In this document: positions 25,599 to 34,224 of the stretch, in pieces
Layout of the letters: each line of letters begins with the position of its first letter
Position numbering within the stretch: position 1 is the stretch's first letter
From: Christiangramia sp.
Lineage (GTDB): Bacteria > Bacteroidota > Bacteroidia > Flavobacteriales > Flavobacteriaceae
Length of the DNA: 64,000 nt
Assembly: GCF_029937855.1 (NCBI RefSeq)
Contig: NZ_JAPYPC010000024.1
Location: 1-64,000, forward strand
Direction: 5' to 3'
The notes under the pieces: generated by a model
Seen by the model: the letters and a program-made list of their open reading frames with translations, nothing else
Database searches by the model: none
What the model was told of the DNA's origin: nothing
Program-made: the position numbers and the translations under genes

Positions 25599-27233
25599 AT
25601 GAGAAAAATACTCGAACTATTATTTTGTAGCATTATTCTGGTTAGCTGCGGCTCTCAAAAGGAAGAAGCAGATCTTTTAATTTTTAATGCCAATGTTTAT
25701 ACGGTAGATGATGAATTCGGTAAAGCAGAGGCTTTTGCCATTAAAGATGGAAAATTTCTGGAGATAGGACCTTCCAGTGCTTTAAAAGATAAATATGAGT
25801 TTACTGAAGAGTTAGACGCGCAGGGAAAACCGGTATATCCGGGATTAATTGATGCTCATGCACATTTTTATGGCCTTGGAATGCAGCAGCAACGAGTAGA
25901 TCTTACCGGTACTAAAAGTTTTGAGGAAGTAGTAGCGAAGATTGTTGAATTCCAGGAGAAGAATAAAACAGATTTTATCGTGGGACGAGGATGGGACCAA
26001 AACGACTGGCAAGTGAAGGAGTTCCCGGTAAAAGATACGCTGGATGAACTTTTTCCAGATACTCCCGTGGCGGTGACCAGGATAGATGGGCACGCCATGC
26101 TGGTAAACCAGGCGGCGCTGGATAAGGCGAATATCACTACAGAAACAACCTTTGATGGCGGGGATATTGAACAAAAAAATGGAAAGCTTACTGGTATCCT
26201 TGTAGATAATCCTATGATGTTAATTGAAAAAATCACCGAAGATGTAGATCAGGAAGTGCAGGCAAAAGCCTTGCTGGCGGCTCAGGAGATCTGTTTTGGA
26301 TATGGCTTAACCACGGTAGATGATGCCGGGCTTGATAAGGCAGTTATTGAATTAATTGATAGTTTGAACAATACTGGCGACCTGAAGATTAGGTTATATG
26401 CTATGCTTAGCAATAGTAAAGAAAACCTTGATTATTATTTAGATAAGGAACCATACAAAACGGATCGTTTAAATGTTAGATCTGTTAAATTTTATGGAGA
26501 TGGCGCCTTAGGTTCCAGAGGTGCGGCTTTAAAAGAAGAATATTCAGACAGGCCAAATCATTTTGGAGCTTTGCTTTCTCCAGTTTCAGAATTTAAGGAA
26601 ACAGCGGCCAGAATTGCTAAATCTAAATTTCAGATGAATACCCATGCTATTGGTGATTCTGCCAATTACCTGGTTTTAAAAACCTATGATTCGCTGCTGG
26701 CAAATGGCGACGAAAGAAGATGGAGGGTAGAACATTCGCAGGTAATAGATTCCGCAGATTTTAAATATTTCAGTAAGAATATTATTCCTTCTATCCAGCC
26801 AACGCATGCTACCAGTGATATGTATTGGGCTGAAGAAAGGCTGGGAGAGAAAAGGGTTAAGGGAGCCTATGCTTATAAAAAGTTGCTGGACCAGGCAGGG
26901 ATTGTCGCCCTCGGAACTGACTTTCCGGTGGAGCAGGTTAATCCGTTTTTAACTTTTTATGCATCGGTAGACCGTCAGGATACAGACAATTATCCTGAAG
27001 ATGGTTTTATGAAAGATCAGGCATTAACCAGAGAAGAAACCCTTAAGGGAATGACTATTTGGGCCGCGTATTCCAATTTTGAAGAGGAAGAAAAAGGAAG
27101 CATTGAAGTGGGGAAATTTGCAGATTTTGTGATCCTGGACAGAGACCTTATGGAAGTGGCGATAGATAGTGTTCCAGATACTAAAGTGATTTCCACTTTT
27201 GTAAATGGAGAAAAGGTGTTTAGTGGAAAATAA
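25599..27233 (+). CDS. Lipoprotein amidohydrolase, YtcJ-like
   Basis: A 544-aa amidohydrolase-3 family protein. Lipobox ILVSCG near residue 17; VYPGLIDAHAHFYGLG gives HxH; FIVGRGWDQNDW, NTHAIGDSAN and VEHSQVID supply further metal ligands; ALGTDFPVE and GSIEVGKFADFVILDRD close the fold. Anchored in the membrane, probably facing the periplasm. Substrate unknown. Monocistronic; a palindromic repeat follows the stop. Confidence 0.85.
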   Translation: MRKILELLFCSIILVSCGSQKEEADLLIFNANVYTVDDEFGKAEAFAIKDGKFLEIGPSSALKDKYEFTEELDAQGKPVYPGLIDAHAHFYGLGMQQQRVDLTGTKSFEEVVAKIVEFQEKNKTDFIVGRGWDQNDWQVKEFPVKDTLDELFPDTPVAVTRIDGHAMLVNQAALDKANITTETTFDGGDIEQKNGKLTGILVDNPMMLIEKITEDVDQEVQAKALLAAQEICFGYGLTTVDDAGLDKAVIELIDSLNNTGDLKIRLYAMLSNSKENLDYYLDKEPYKTDRLNVRSVKFYGDGALGSRGAALKEEYSDRPNHFGALLSPVSEFKETAARIAKSKFQMNTHAIGDSANYLVLKTYDSLLANGDERRWRVEHSQVIDSADFKYFSKNIIPSIQPTHATSDMYWAEERLGEKRVKGAYAYKKLLDQAGIVALGTDFPVEQVNPFLTFYASVDRQDTDNYPEDGFMKDQALTREETLKGMTIWAAYSNFEEEEKGSIEVGKFADFVILDRDLMEVAIDSVPDTKVISTFVNGEKVFSGK

Positions 27234-27243
27234 AAACTGAAAT

Positions 27244-27272
27244 ACCTGCAGGGTTTTTAAAACCTTGCAGGT
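27244..27272. repeat. Palindromic intergenic repeat (CCTGCAGG type)
   Basis: ACCTGCAGGGTTTT opposed to AAAACCTTGCAGGT with one G-T pair and a single-base centre; two more degenerate copies (CCTGGCAGG, TTGCAGGT) follow to 27310. Could stop transcription of the amidohydrolase gene, but lacks a T-run. Confidence 0.55.
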
Positions 27273-27325
27273 CTGTAAAACCTGGCAGGCGTAATAAATC
27301 TTGCAGGTCTCTTATTTCAATTAAG

Positions 27326-27333
27326 TATCTTTG
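27326..27333 (+). promoter_or_regulatory. Bacteroidota -7 box (TATCTTTG)
   Basis: TATCTTTG ends 23 nt before the ATG at 27357. Confidence 0.65.
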
Positions 27334-27356
27334 CAACTTATTAAAAAAATAAAGAA

Positions 27357-28289
27357 ATGAACGACGGATTATATGCTAAATTCCATACCTCCAAAGGAGA
27401 GATCCTGGTAGAGTTGGAACATGGGAAAACTCCCGGAACAGTAGGAAACTTTGTAGGTCTTGCAGAAGGGAAAATAGAAAATGACCCTAAAGACAAGGAA
27501 GAACCTTATTACGACGGATTGAAATTTCATCGAGTAATCCCCAATTTTATGGTTCAGGGAGGAGATCCCCAGGGAACAGGTGCCGGTGGCCCGGGATATC
27601 AATTTGATGATGAGATTCATCCTGATCTGAAGCACGATGCTCCGGGTAAACTTTCCATGGCCAATGCCGGACCGGGAACTAATGGAAGTCAGTTTTTTAT
27701 AACTCATGTGGAAACACCATGGCTCGACGGAAAACATACGGTTTTTGGAAATGTTGTAGAGGGGCAGGATGTGGTAGATAAGATCCAGCAGGGAGATAGT
27801 TTAGAAAAAGTAGAGATCATCCGTGAAGGAAAAGATGCTGAAAACTTTAATGCTGTAGAAGCTTTTCAATCTTTTACTGCTGAAAAAACCAAAAGGGAAG
27901 AAGCAGAAAAGAAAAAAGCTGAAGCGGAAGTAGAAAAACTGGCAGCCGGATTTGAAAAAACAGATAGCGGACTTCGTTATAAAATCATCCAGAAAGGAGA
28001 TGGGATAAAAGTTGAAAAAGGAAAAACAGTATCTGTGCATTATAAAGGTCAGCTTGCTGATGGAACTGTATTCGATTCTTCTTACAAGAGAAATAAACCA
28101 CTGGAATTTCCAATTGGAGTAGGCCATGTAATTCCAGGTTGGGATGAAGGAATCCAATTGCTCGAAGTTGGAGACAAAGCCAGGATGGTAATACCTTCAA
28201 ATCTTGCTTACGGAGAAAGAGGAGCCGGCGGAGTAATTCCTCCAAATGCGGTACTTATCTTTGATGTGGAATTAATGGCTGTGAAATAG
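27357..28289 (+). CDS. Dual-family prolyl isomerase (cyclophilin-FKBP fusion)
   Basis: A 310-aa cytosolic protein with two isomerase domains. Residues 1-165 are a cyclophilin: [37 protein letters not shown] and [14 protein letters not shown] Lys/Glu-rich helix (about 175-200) links to an FKBP domain: [37 protein letters not shown] and [17 protein letters not shown]. The active residues look intact in both. Such cyclophilin-first fusions are known from Flavobacterium. It probably helps fold cytosolic proteins; no signal peptide. Confidence 0.92.
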   Translation: MNDGLYAKFHTSKGEILVELEHGKTPGTVGNFVGLAEGKIENDPKDKEEPYYDGLKFHRVIPNFMVQGGDPQGTGAGGPGYQFDDEIHPDLKHDAPGKLSMANAGPGTNGSQFFITHVETPWLDGKHTVFGNVVEGQDVVDKIQQGDSLEKVEIIREGKDAENFNAVEAFQSFTAEKTKREEAEKKKAEAEVEKLAAGFEKTDSGLRYKIIQKGDGIKVEKGKTVSVHYKGQLADGTVFDSSYKRNKPLEFPIGVGHVIPGWDEGIQLLEVGDKARMVIPSNLAYGERGAGGVIPPNAVLIFDVELMAVK

Positions 28290-28390
28290 ATTTTTCAGTT
28301 CTATTTAGCTTAATGTGATTACGTCGCCCTGAGACCCATGATAAAAAATTATCTAGCGTAGGAAATTGACATATTTTAATAAGTTACTTG

Positions 28391-28600
28391 TTCATTTTTT
28401 CCATTGATGAAAAAACGAACCAAAAAAATCTAGGCTTACGAAACTCTATCTAAATTTATCGTTCAGCACCTAAATTTTAGGAACTCGCCATTGAGATGAT
28501 TTTTATAGAAAATTTGTTTAGCTCAAACAGCCTAAAATTTCACGGTGCTTACACTTCAAATTTTACGATAAATTTTCGATAGGCCGGGGAAATGGAGGCT
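28391..28600. repeat. Long imperfect palindrome, mobile-element-like intergenic repeat
   Basis: Nested complementary blocks: CTATC (28446-28450)/GATAG (28578-28582), AAATTTATCGT (28452-28462)/ACGATAAATTT (28565-28575), AGCACC (28465-28470)/GGTGCT (28544-28549), AAATTTTAGG (28472-28481)/CCTAAAATTT (28531-28540). The whole could fold into one long hairpin. No coding potential is convincing. I recall similar segments in other flavobacteria but could not check. The rest of the 28290-28790 gap is repeat family A copy 3 and unmarked AT-rich DNA. Confidence 0.6.
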
Positions 28601-28646
28601 CTTAAAATTAAGTATTTAACTTTATGATTACTAATTTTAGAAATAC

Positions 28647-28714
28647 GTCAATGGTAACTTGTTTCAGGGTCTTAATGAATATACTTGAGATGCTGAAACA
28701 AGTTCAGCATGACG
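28647..28714. repeat. Intergenic repeat family A, copy 3
   Basis: TGGTAACTTGTTTCAGGGTC (28652-28671) and the inverted GATGCTGAAACAAGTTCAGC (28689-28708). Same pattern as 4301-4411 and 8842-8920, with a compensated C/G change in the right half. Confidence 0.6.
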
Positions 28715-28790
28715 ATCAATTTAGTTTCTCCTTTTTAAAAACTTAATGGGATAATAGAAACTTAAAAAAAAATGAATAATATCTAATCAT

Positions 28791-28821
28791 AAAACGCGCT
28801 GAATTCTCAGCGCGTTTTTTT
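28791..28821 (+). terminator. Strong hairpin with T-run directly before the YfiT-like gene (attenuator candidate)
   Basis: Perfect 12-bp arms AAAACGCGCTGA (28791-28802) and TCAGCGCGTTTT (28807-28818), loop ATTC, T-run to 28821. Only 10 nt separate it from the ATG at 28832, leaving no room for a promoter in between. Either it attenuates the downstream gene or it ends an unrecognised short transcript. Confidence 0.8.
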
Positions 28822-28831
28822 ATTTTTAAGA

Positions 28832-29386
28832 ATGACTAAACAAGAACTTGAAGAATTAGAAAGTCTAAAATATCCTATTGGGAAATCTGAGATCCCGAAA
28901 GATATTTCTTCAGAAGATATTAAAAGGTGGATCACAGAGATAAGCGAATTACCTGAAAAGCTGACAAAAGCCGTTAACCCCCTCTCAAAAAAACAATTAG
29001 ATACCACGTATCGGCCAGAAGGCTGGACCTTAAAACAATTAGTACATCATATTGCCGATAGCCACATGAATGGGCTGCTACGATTTAAATGGGCGCTTAC
29101 CGAAGATGAACCCACCATAAAAGTGTATAACGAAAAATCATTTGCAGAGCTTAATGATTCAACTTTAGCGCCTGTAGATATCTCTCTGGATTTCCTCAGG
29201 GCATTGCATGCGAGATGGGTGATCTTACTGGAGAATATGAGTTCTTCCGATTTTGAAAGGACTTTTGTTCATCCACAATCAGGAACCAGGTTTAAGCTCA
29301 AGGAAATGCTGGCACATTATTCCTGGCATGGCCGGCACCATTTTGCCCATTTAAGTAACCTGATAAAAAGCAAAGGCTGGCAATAA
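28832..29386 (+). CDS. YfiT/BstA-like DinB-superfamily metal enzyme
   Basis: A 184-aa four-helix-bundle protein. LKYPIGKSEIP near the N-terminus, RPEGWTLKQLVHHIADSHMN (first His) and YSWHGRHHFAHL (His pair) match the YfiT 'putative metal-dependent hydrolase' family, related to bacillithiol transferases. Start fixed by the family's N-terminal pattern. Its leader carries a terminator-like hairpin. Substrate here unknown. Confidence 0.85.
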   Translation: MTKQELEELESLKYPIGKSEIPKDISSEDIKRWITEISELPEKLTKAVNPLSKKQLDTTYRPEGWTLKQLVHHIADSHMNGLLRFKWALTEDEPTIKVYNEKSFAELNDSTLAPVDISLDFLRALHARWVILLENMSSSDFERTFVHPQSGTRFKLKEMLAHYSWHGRHHFAHLSNLIKSKGWQ

Positions 29387-29418
29387 TGCCAGCCTAGAAA
29401 TATTTATAAGAAAAATAT

Positions 29419-30063
29419 TTATTTCTTTAATTCGGGTTGAGCCGTAGTTCTTAAATAAGGTTTTACCACTTTATAACCTTTCGGGAACATTTTATCTGCG
29501 TCCTCATTACTAACCGAGGGACTTATCACCACATCCTCGCCATGTTTCCAGTTTGCCGGTGTAGCAACCTTATTATAAGCAGTAAGTTGAAGCGAATCTA
29601 TTACCCGTAATAATTCATCGAAATTCCTGCCGGTACTGGCAGGATAGGTCAGCGTCATTTTAATACTTTTATCTGGCGCAATTACAAATACAGATCTTAC
29701 GGTAAGAGTGTCATCAGCATTGGGGTGGATCATTCCATAAAGATCAGACACTTTTCTGTCTTCATCTGCGATAATGGGAAAATTCACCGTAGTATTTTGA
29801 GTCTCATTAATATCTTTAATCCAGCCTTTGTGGGATTCTACTCCATCCACACTTAGCGCCATCACTTTTACATCACGTTTTTCAAATTCAGCTTTATAAT
29901 TGGCCACGGTTCCTAATTCTGTAGTACAAACCGGGGTGTAATCTGCGGGATGCGAAAATAGTATTCCCCAGCTATCGCCCAGGTAATCATAAAAATTGAT
30001 TTTTCCTTCTGAAGTTTCAGCATCAAAGTTTGGGGCTTTGTCTCCTAATTTCAAATCACTCAT
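29419..30063 (-). CDS. 1-Cys (Prx6-type) peroxiredoxin
   Basis: Start taken at the ATG at 30063 (MSDLKLGDKAPNF, 214 aa) rather than the TTG two codons earlier. ILFSHPADYTPVCTTELG holds the peroxidatic Cys; LSVDGVESHKGWIKDI and DADDTLTVRSVFVI-type residues plus the long C-terminal arm (ANWKHGEDVVI) mark the Prx6 subfamily. It reduces peroxides in the cytosol. Followed on the same strand, upstream, by a thioredoxin-like gene 98 nt away. Confidence 0.93.
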   Translation of the reverse strand: MSDLKLGDKAPNFDAETSEGKINFYDYLGDSWGILFSHPADYTPVCTTELGTVANYKAEFEKRDVKVMALSVDGVESHKGWIKDINETQNTTVNFPIIADEDRKVSDLYGMIHPNADDTLTVRSVFVIAPDKSIKMTLTYPASTGRNFDELLRVIDSLQLTAYNKVATPANWKHGEDVVISPSVSNEDADKMFPKGYKVVKPYLRTTAQPELKK

Positions 30064-30161
30064 AATCAAGATTTTTTGTTTTATTAATTAATAACCTATT
30101 AAGTCTATAGGTTTATAAAAGTAAAGAAAATATTATCCGAAAATGGAAAGCTCACGTTAAA

Positions 30162-30719
30162 TTAATCTTTCCATTTTATATTACAGCCCATGCTGGGTTT
30201 CTGGTCTTCAGCTACTTTTCGGTTATTCAAAATGGCATCCATCGCTTCCCGAAGATCCCTGCCATTGGGGTGTATACCATTTCCCGGCCTGCTGTTATCC
30301 AGCTGCCCGCGATAAATCAGTTTTAATTTATCATCAAAAAGAAAAAAATCGGGTGTACATGCGGCGTCATAAGCTTTGGCTATTTCCTGGGTTCCGTCAA
30401 AAAGATAGGGGAATGAATACTGATGCTTAGCTGCATGTTCTTTCATCTTTTCCGGGTTATCCTGAGGAAATTTCTTTACATCATTGCTCATTATTCCGGC
30501 AAAGCCAAAACCTAACTGCCTGTATTCATTCGCAATTCGAACAATTTCTTCATTCACATGTTTTACAAACGGACAGTGATTACAAAGAAACATAATTAAA
30601 GTCCCTCGTTCCCCTTTAACTTCATCCAGCGTTAGTAGATGATCTGTGATGGTATCCATCAGCTTGAAATGGGGAGCTTTTGTCCCTAATTTTATCATAT
30701 TTGAAGGGGGAAGTGACAT
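30162..30719 (-). CDS. Thioredoxin-fold AhpC/TSA-like protein
   Basis: A 185-aa thioredoxin-fold protein without a signal peptide. LIMFLCNHCPFVKHVNEEIV contains a CNHC motif at the usual redox position, and CTPDFFLFD provides a conserved cis-Pro region; it ends MGCNIKWK. The family ('thioredoxin family protein') is common in Bacteroidota, with unsettled function. It lies upstream of the peroxiredoxin on the same strand and may work with it. Confidence 0.82.
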   Translation of the reverse strand: MSLPPSNMIKLGTKAPHFKLMDTITDHLLTLDEVKGERGTLIMFLCNHCPFVKHVNEEIVRIANEYRQLGFGFAGIMSNDVKKFPQDNPEKMKEHAAKHQYSFPYLFDGTQEIAKAYDAACTPDFFLFDDKLKLIYRGQLDNSRPGNGIHPNGRDLREAMDAILNNRKVAEDQKPSMGCNIKWKD

Positions 30720-30784
30720 CTTTTTTCATAAAATTAATTATTAATACCGAATATTCTTTATTTTGAGGTTCTTAAAAATGAGAG

Positions 30785-31123
30785 ATGGAAGAAATTAACT
30801 GGAATGATTTTGAAAAGGTAGAGATGCGAGTAGGAACGATTACTTCCGTAGAAGCATTTCCAGAGGCCAGAGATCCGGCTTATAAATTAGTGATCGACTT
30901 TGGGGAAGAGATTGGGGAGAAGAAGTCTTCGGCACAAATTACCCGCCGTTATACCAAAGAAGAATTGCCTGGAAGACAAATTATAGCCGTAGTGAATTTT
31001 CCTGTGAAACGCATCGCCGGTTTTAAAAGCGAGTGCCTGGTTTTAGGAGTGTTGGGAGAGAATAAAGATGTTGTTTTGCTTTCTCCCGATCAAAAAATGC
31101 CAGATGGGTCAAAAATAGGATAA
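30785..31123 (+). CDS. CsaA-like tRNA-binding protein
   Basis: A 112-aa single-OB-fold protein: VEMRVGTITSVEAFPEARDPAYKL, IGEKKSSAQIT and the closing LLSPDQKMPDGSKIG are the usual CsaA features. CsaA proteins dimerise, bind tRNA and can act as chaperones. Divergent from the thioredoxin-like gene; its stop is next to a pseudogene on the other strand. Confidence 0.88.
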   Translation: MEEINWNDFEKVEMRVGTITSVEAFPEARDPAYKLVIDFGEEIGEKKSSAQITRRYTKEELPGRQIIAVVNFPVKRIAGFKSECLVLGVLGENKDVVLLSPDQKMPDGSKIG

Positions 31124-31124
31124 A

Positions 31125-31476
31125 CTACATTTCTTCTTTAAATTTATGGTGTTCCTCTAATAGTTTTTGATGTCTTTATTATGGCCATAAAGCACCATGA
31201 TTTCATCTTTATAAAGCACGGTGTCTGCTCTGGCAATTCCCTGAACCGATTTCCTTTTCAGTATTTGCGCCAAGCTCATTTTTTGTTCCGGATCCCAAAA
31301 AACAGTACCCCAAAGTAAAACTGGCTTAGCTTTTCTTCTTCATGTTCTGCATGCCTGAAACCGAGATCGTAAAGAGCTATTATAAGGGTGAAAAGGCTTA
31401 GCAAAAATGAAAAACGGTTGAGGTTGGTTAAAAACCTCTCGTTTTTGAGCCAGCTTCGAAATCCTGAAAATTTCAC
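31125..31476 (-). pseudogene. Remnant of a potassium-uptake (TrkH/ion-channel-like) gene
   Basis: Two fragments remain. 31476 down to about 31276 encodes LTNLNRFSFLLSLFTLIIAL, like the start of a TrkH-type transporter; the reading frame then changes, and MSLAQILKRKSVQGIARAD followed by LYKDEIMVLYGHNKDIK, a channel/TrkA-C-like tail, reads from about 31285. A second shift near 31163 is needed to reach the final LLEEHHKFKEEM (stop 31125-31127). The middle is missing. Family assignment is tentative; the decay is clear. Confidence 0.65.
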
Positions 31477-31521
31477 TTAGGGGTAGTTTTTTTGTATATA
31501 TCAGAATGATTTTCTCAAGCA

Positions 31522-31552
31522 AAAAGTCCGGAAGGGAGACTTCCGGACTTTT
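31522..31552 (-). terminator. Rho-independent terminator of the M14 peptidase gene
   Basis: Perfect 13-bp arms AAAAGTCCGGAAG / CTTCCGGACTTTT around GGAGA, 79 nt beyond the minus-strand stop at 31631. Confidence 0.88.
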
Positions 31553-31630
31553 AAAAATCTTTAGTCTTTCACAAAGTTATCCAAATTTGATCCAAGACTA
31601 TTAAAATTCTCCTAAACTCTATACTGATTT

Positions 31631-34147
31631 CTACATCTCATCTCCGAAGAAAATAGCATTCATCAATAATTTATTTGTTCCATACCAGAAGGCCCGGAAG
31701 TTGGTATTATCGGTAAAAAGCATTACTTCGCCACGGCCAAGGCTCTTGTGTTTAAATGGTACTGTATTGGCTATAGAATCAAGGTTTGGTTTACTTATAT
31801 AGCCGCTTAAAAGGGGCTTTTCAGTATATTGGATTGGGTTGTTATAGCTCTGTTCATCTTCCTCTATAAATATGGTGGTATTCCTGAACATGGCAATTTT
31901 GTCATCTTTGTAGCCAAAAGCGATAGGATGGCTTCTGTCAAGTTTTGCTTCAAAAATAGCGCCTCCTATTACCTGAGCTCCTCTAAAATCACCACGTTCT
32001 CCAAAACTTACATCCTCGGCAGTCATTTCATTTTCTTTGGTTTTAAAATCTATGAATTCATTCTTTTTCATCCAATTTACTGCATTTCTGTAAGCGATAA
32101 TGGTTCCTCCGTTTTTGGTCCATTCTTTTATTTTAGGAGCAAAATCCTTGTCAATTCCACTTCCCCAGGCGGCAGGGAGGATAATATCTGTATATCGGCT
32201 AAGATCTGCCCGGTCCAGTTCATTTACATCGAGTTTAGTGATCTTCATATTGTACCGCTGATCGAATAAATGCCAGATTTCACCGGCGTCATAAGGAGTG
32301 ATCGCACCACCAACAATAATAGCTACTTTTTGCGGTTGAAGCGCTCTAAACTGGTTACTTCCAAGATTTATTCCTTTGGTCATCCCGGTTTGAATGGCAG
32401 AAATCTCTACACCACTTTCTTTTGAAATTTCTTTTAAATACTCGAACAAGGCTGTTTTATCCAGTTTTTGATTTTGAACCGGTATCATGATGGTTCCGTA
32501 GCCATATTTTGTTCCGTCCAATGAAAAATCATCCATGGCAACCTTAGCTCGAAGGCCTTTCTCCAGAATAATATTCAAAGCTTTGGGTGCCATATAGTTG
32601 TTCCAGTTCAACAGGTACGCATACTCACTTTCCTCTGGTAATTCAGGAGAGGGAAAAGAAAGTTCGTCAATTTTATTTCCTGCATTTTTCATGGAAGCAT
32701 CTTCCGTAAAGTCGAGATTGAACGCAAGAGGAAATGTCCATGCCGAAATATCATAAAAAAGACTGTCCTGGAAACTTGTTCGTTTTTCGAACATTGCCTT
32801 TACAAGTCTGTGCTGACGCTGATTTTTAGGCACTATATAAGAGGATCCTTTTTTGAAATTGATGTTATTCTCCTTAAAATCTTCCCCGGGTTCATATACT
32901 TCAATTTGATGTCTTTTTAAAATTTCTGCGAGTTTGTAAGCACTTACAGGATCCTTTGTATTTCCAAATGCATAGGCTCCAGATTCAGCTGAACTTCTTG
33001 CATTCTTAAAGAAGTTACGTTGATAATCCAGCAACTCTTTTCTCATGTTTTGCGCGGCTTCCAGGGTAGAAAGTGCTGCGGTAAACTGATTTCTGATGGT
33101 GAAAGGGAAAGTTAAAATTCCATTATCGGTTTCCTGGGCATGACCCCTGGAACTTCCCTGTTCAAATAAAATCCCTATGCTACCGTTAATGTCTGGGAAT
33201 GTAGATCCTTTTCCGTAGTAGAAATCATCATAATTCTCTTCCGTATAATATAAGGAACCAATTTCATCAAAAGCATTAGCGTGATAGGTACCAATTTCCC
33301 GGGTAAGGTCCTGGTTCATCTTTGGAGTCAAGGGATGTGTCCTTGAAGGAATCCCCGGCTGAAAAAAGAAGGTAGAATTTGATCCCATTTCATGGTGATC
33401 TGTCAGGATATTGGGATACCATTTATGAAAAGTTGAAATCCTCGCCTGTGATTCCGGAAGCTGAACGGGCAGCCAGTCACGGTTCATGTCAAACCAGTAG
33501 TGATTGGTTCTTCCACCAGGCCACACCTCGCTGTACTCACGATCCTGGGGATCTGGATTAATATTTTCACTTTTATTGGTATTTGCCCAATAAGCAAAGC
33601 GTTGTAAACCATCAGGATTAAATGAAGGATCCAAAAGGATTATCGTATTATCCAATACTTCTTCAATTTCATCACCTTCAGCAGCGGCTAAATAATAAGC
33701 GTAAAGTAGGGCAGCGTTGGAACCGCTGGCTTCGTTTCCATGGATAGAAAAACCCTGGTTAATTACAGAGGGCATTTCGCCTGTATCCAGTGATTCTGAG
33801 TTTTCCTCCACCAGTGAAACATGCTGGTTTCTTATTTTTTCAATATTCGAAAGATTTTCTTCCGAAGAAATCGTTAGTAGGATCAAAGGCCTGCCTTCAT
33901 AAGTAAATCCGCGATTTTCCACCTGAATGCGTGGCGAAGCTTCCGCAAGCTTATTCATATACATCAAAAGCCGGTCGTGGCTTACGTGCCATTCTCCGGG
34001 AACAAAGCCTATAACTTCCTGCGGGGTGGGGATGTCAGCATTATAATTTACATCGGCGGGAAGGTAATAATCTAAAGTGATTTCCCTGTCTTGCGCCTGA
34101 ATTGAAAAAATTGAAAATAATAGAAGGATACTTGTAAAAATTCGCAT
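31631..34147 (-). CDS. Secreted M14-family zinc carboxypeptidase
   Basis: An 838-aa protein with signal peptide (ILLLFSIFSIQAQ). Residues about 40-370 form an M14 peptidase: SIHGNEASG (His and Glu zinc ligands), ILLDPSFNPDG, WFDMNRDW and TDHHEMGSNSTFFFQPG (third zinc His), FEQGSSRG. The C-terminal half has a class I glutamine-amidotransferase-like/Rossmann region (VAIIVGGAITPYDAGEIW) seen in related flavobacterial peptidases. Probably degrades peptides in the periplasm or outside the cell. Confidence 0.88.
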   Translation of the reverse strand: MRIFTSILLLFSIFSIQAQDREITLDYYLPADVNYNADIPTPQEVIGFVPGEWHVSHDRLLMYMNKLAEASPRIQVENRGFTYEGRPLILLTISSEENLSNIEKIRNQHVSLVEENSESLDTGEMPSVINQGFSIHGNEASGSNAALLYAYYLAAAEGDEIEEVLDNTIILLDPSFNPDGLQRFAYWANTNKSENINPDPQDREYSEVWPGGRTNHYWFDMNRDWLPVQLPESQARISTFHKWYPNILTDHHEMGSNSTFFFQPGIPSRTHPLTPKMNQDLTREIGTYHANAFDEIGSLYYTEENYDDFYYGKGSTFPDINGSIGILFEQGSSRGHAQETDNGILTFPFTIRNQFTAALSTLEAAQNMRKELLDYQRNFFKNARSSAESGAYAFGNTKDPVSAYKLAEILKRHQIEVYEPGEDFKENNINFKKGSSYIVPKNQRQHRLVKAMFEKRTSFQDSLFYDISAWTFPLAFNLDFTEDASMKNAGNKIDELSFPSPELPEESEYAYLLNWNNYMAPKALNIILEKGLRAKVAMDDFSLDGTKYGYGTIMIPVQNQKLDKTALFEYLKEISKESGVEISAIQTGMTKGINLGSNQFRALQPQKVAIIVGGAITPYDAGEIWHLFDQRYNMKITKLDVNELDRADLSRYTDIILPAAWGSGIDKDFAPKIKEWTKNGGTIIAYRNAVNWMKKNEFIDFKTKENEMTAEDVSFGERGDFRGAQVIGGAIFEAKLDRSHPIAFGYKDDKIAMFRNTTIFIEEDEQSYNNPIQYTEKPLLSGYISKPNLDSIANTVPFKHKSLGRGEVMLFTDNTNFRAFWYGTNKLLMNAIFFGDEM

Positions 34148-34173
34148 TGTTTTTATTTTGAAAAATCTAATAT

Positions 34174-34206
34174 AAAAAAAACCGTCCTGATATGGGACGG
34201 TTTAAA
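34174..34206 (-). terminator. Rho-independent terminator of the DUF3276 gene
   Basis: AAACCGTCC (34179-34187) / GGACGGTTT (34195-34203), 19 nt past the stop at 34225. Confidence 0.88.
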
Positions 34207-34224
34207 AATAACTGAGGGTATTTT

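Noticed and set aside
27244-27310. CRISPR-like repeats after the YtcJ-like gene
   Set aside because: Short degenerate CCTGCAGG palindromes with irregular spacing and no cas genes.
28772-28785. Tiny leader ORF starting ATGAATAATATC before the YfiT-like gene
   Set aside because: Only four codons in an AT-rich stretch; chance occurrence is likely, so not annotated as a leader peptide.
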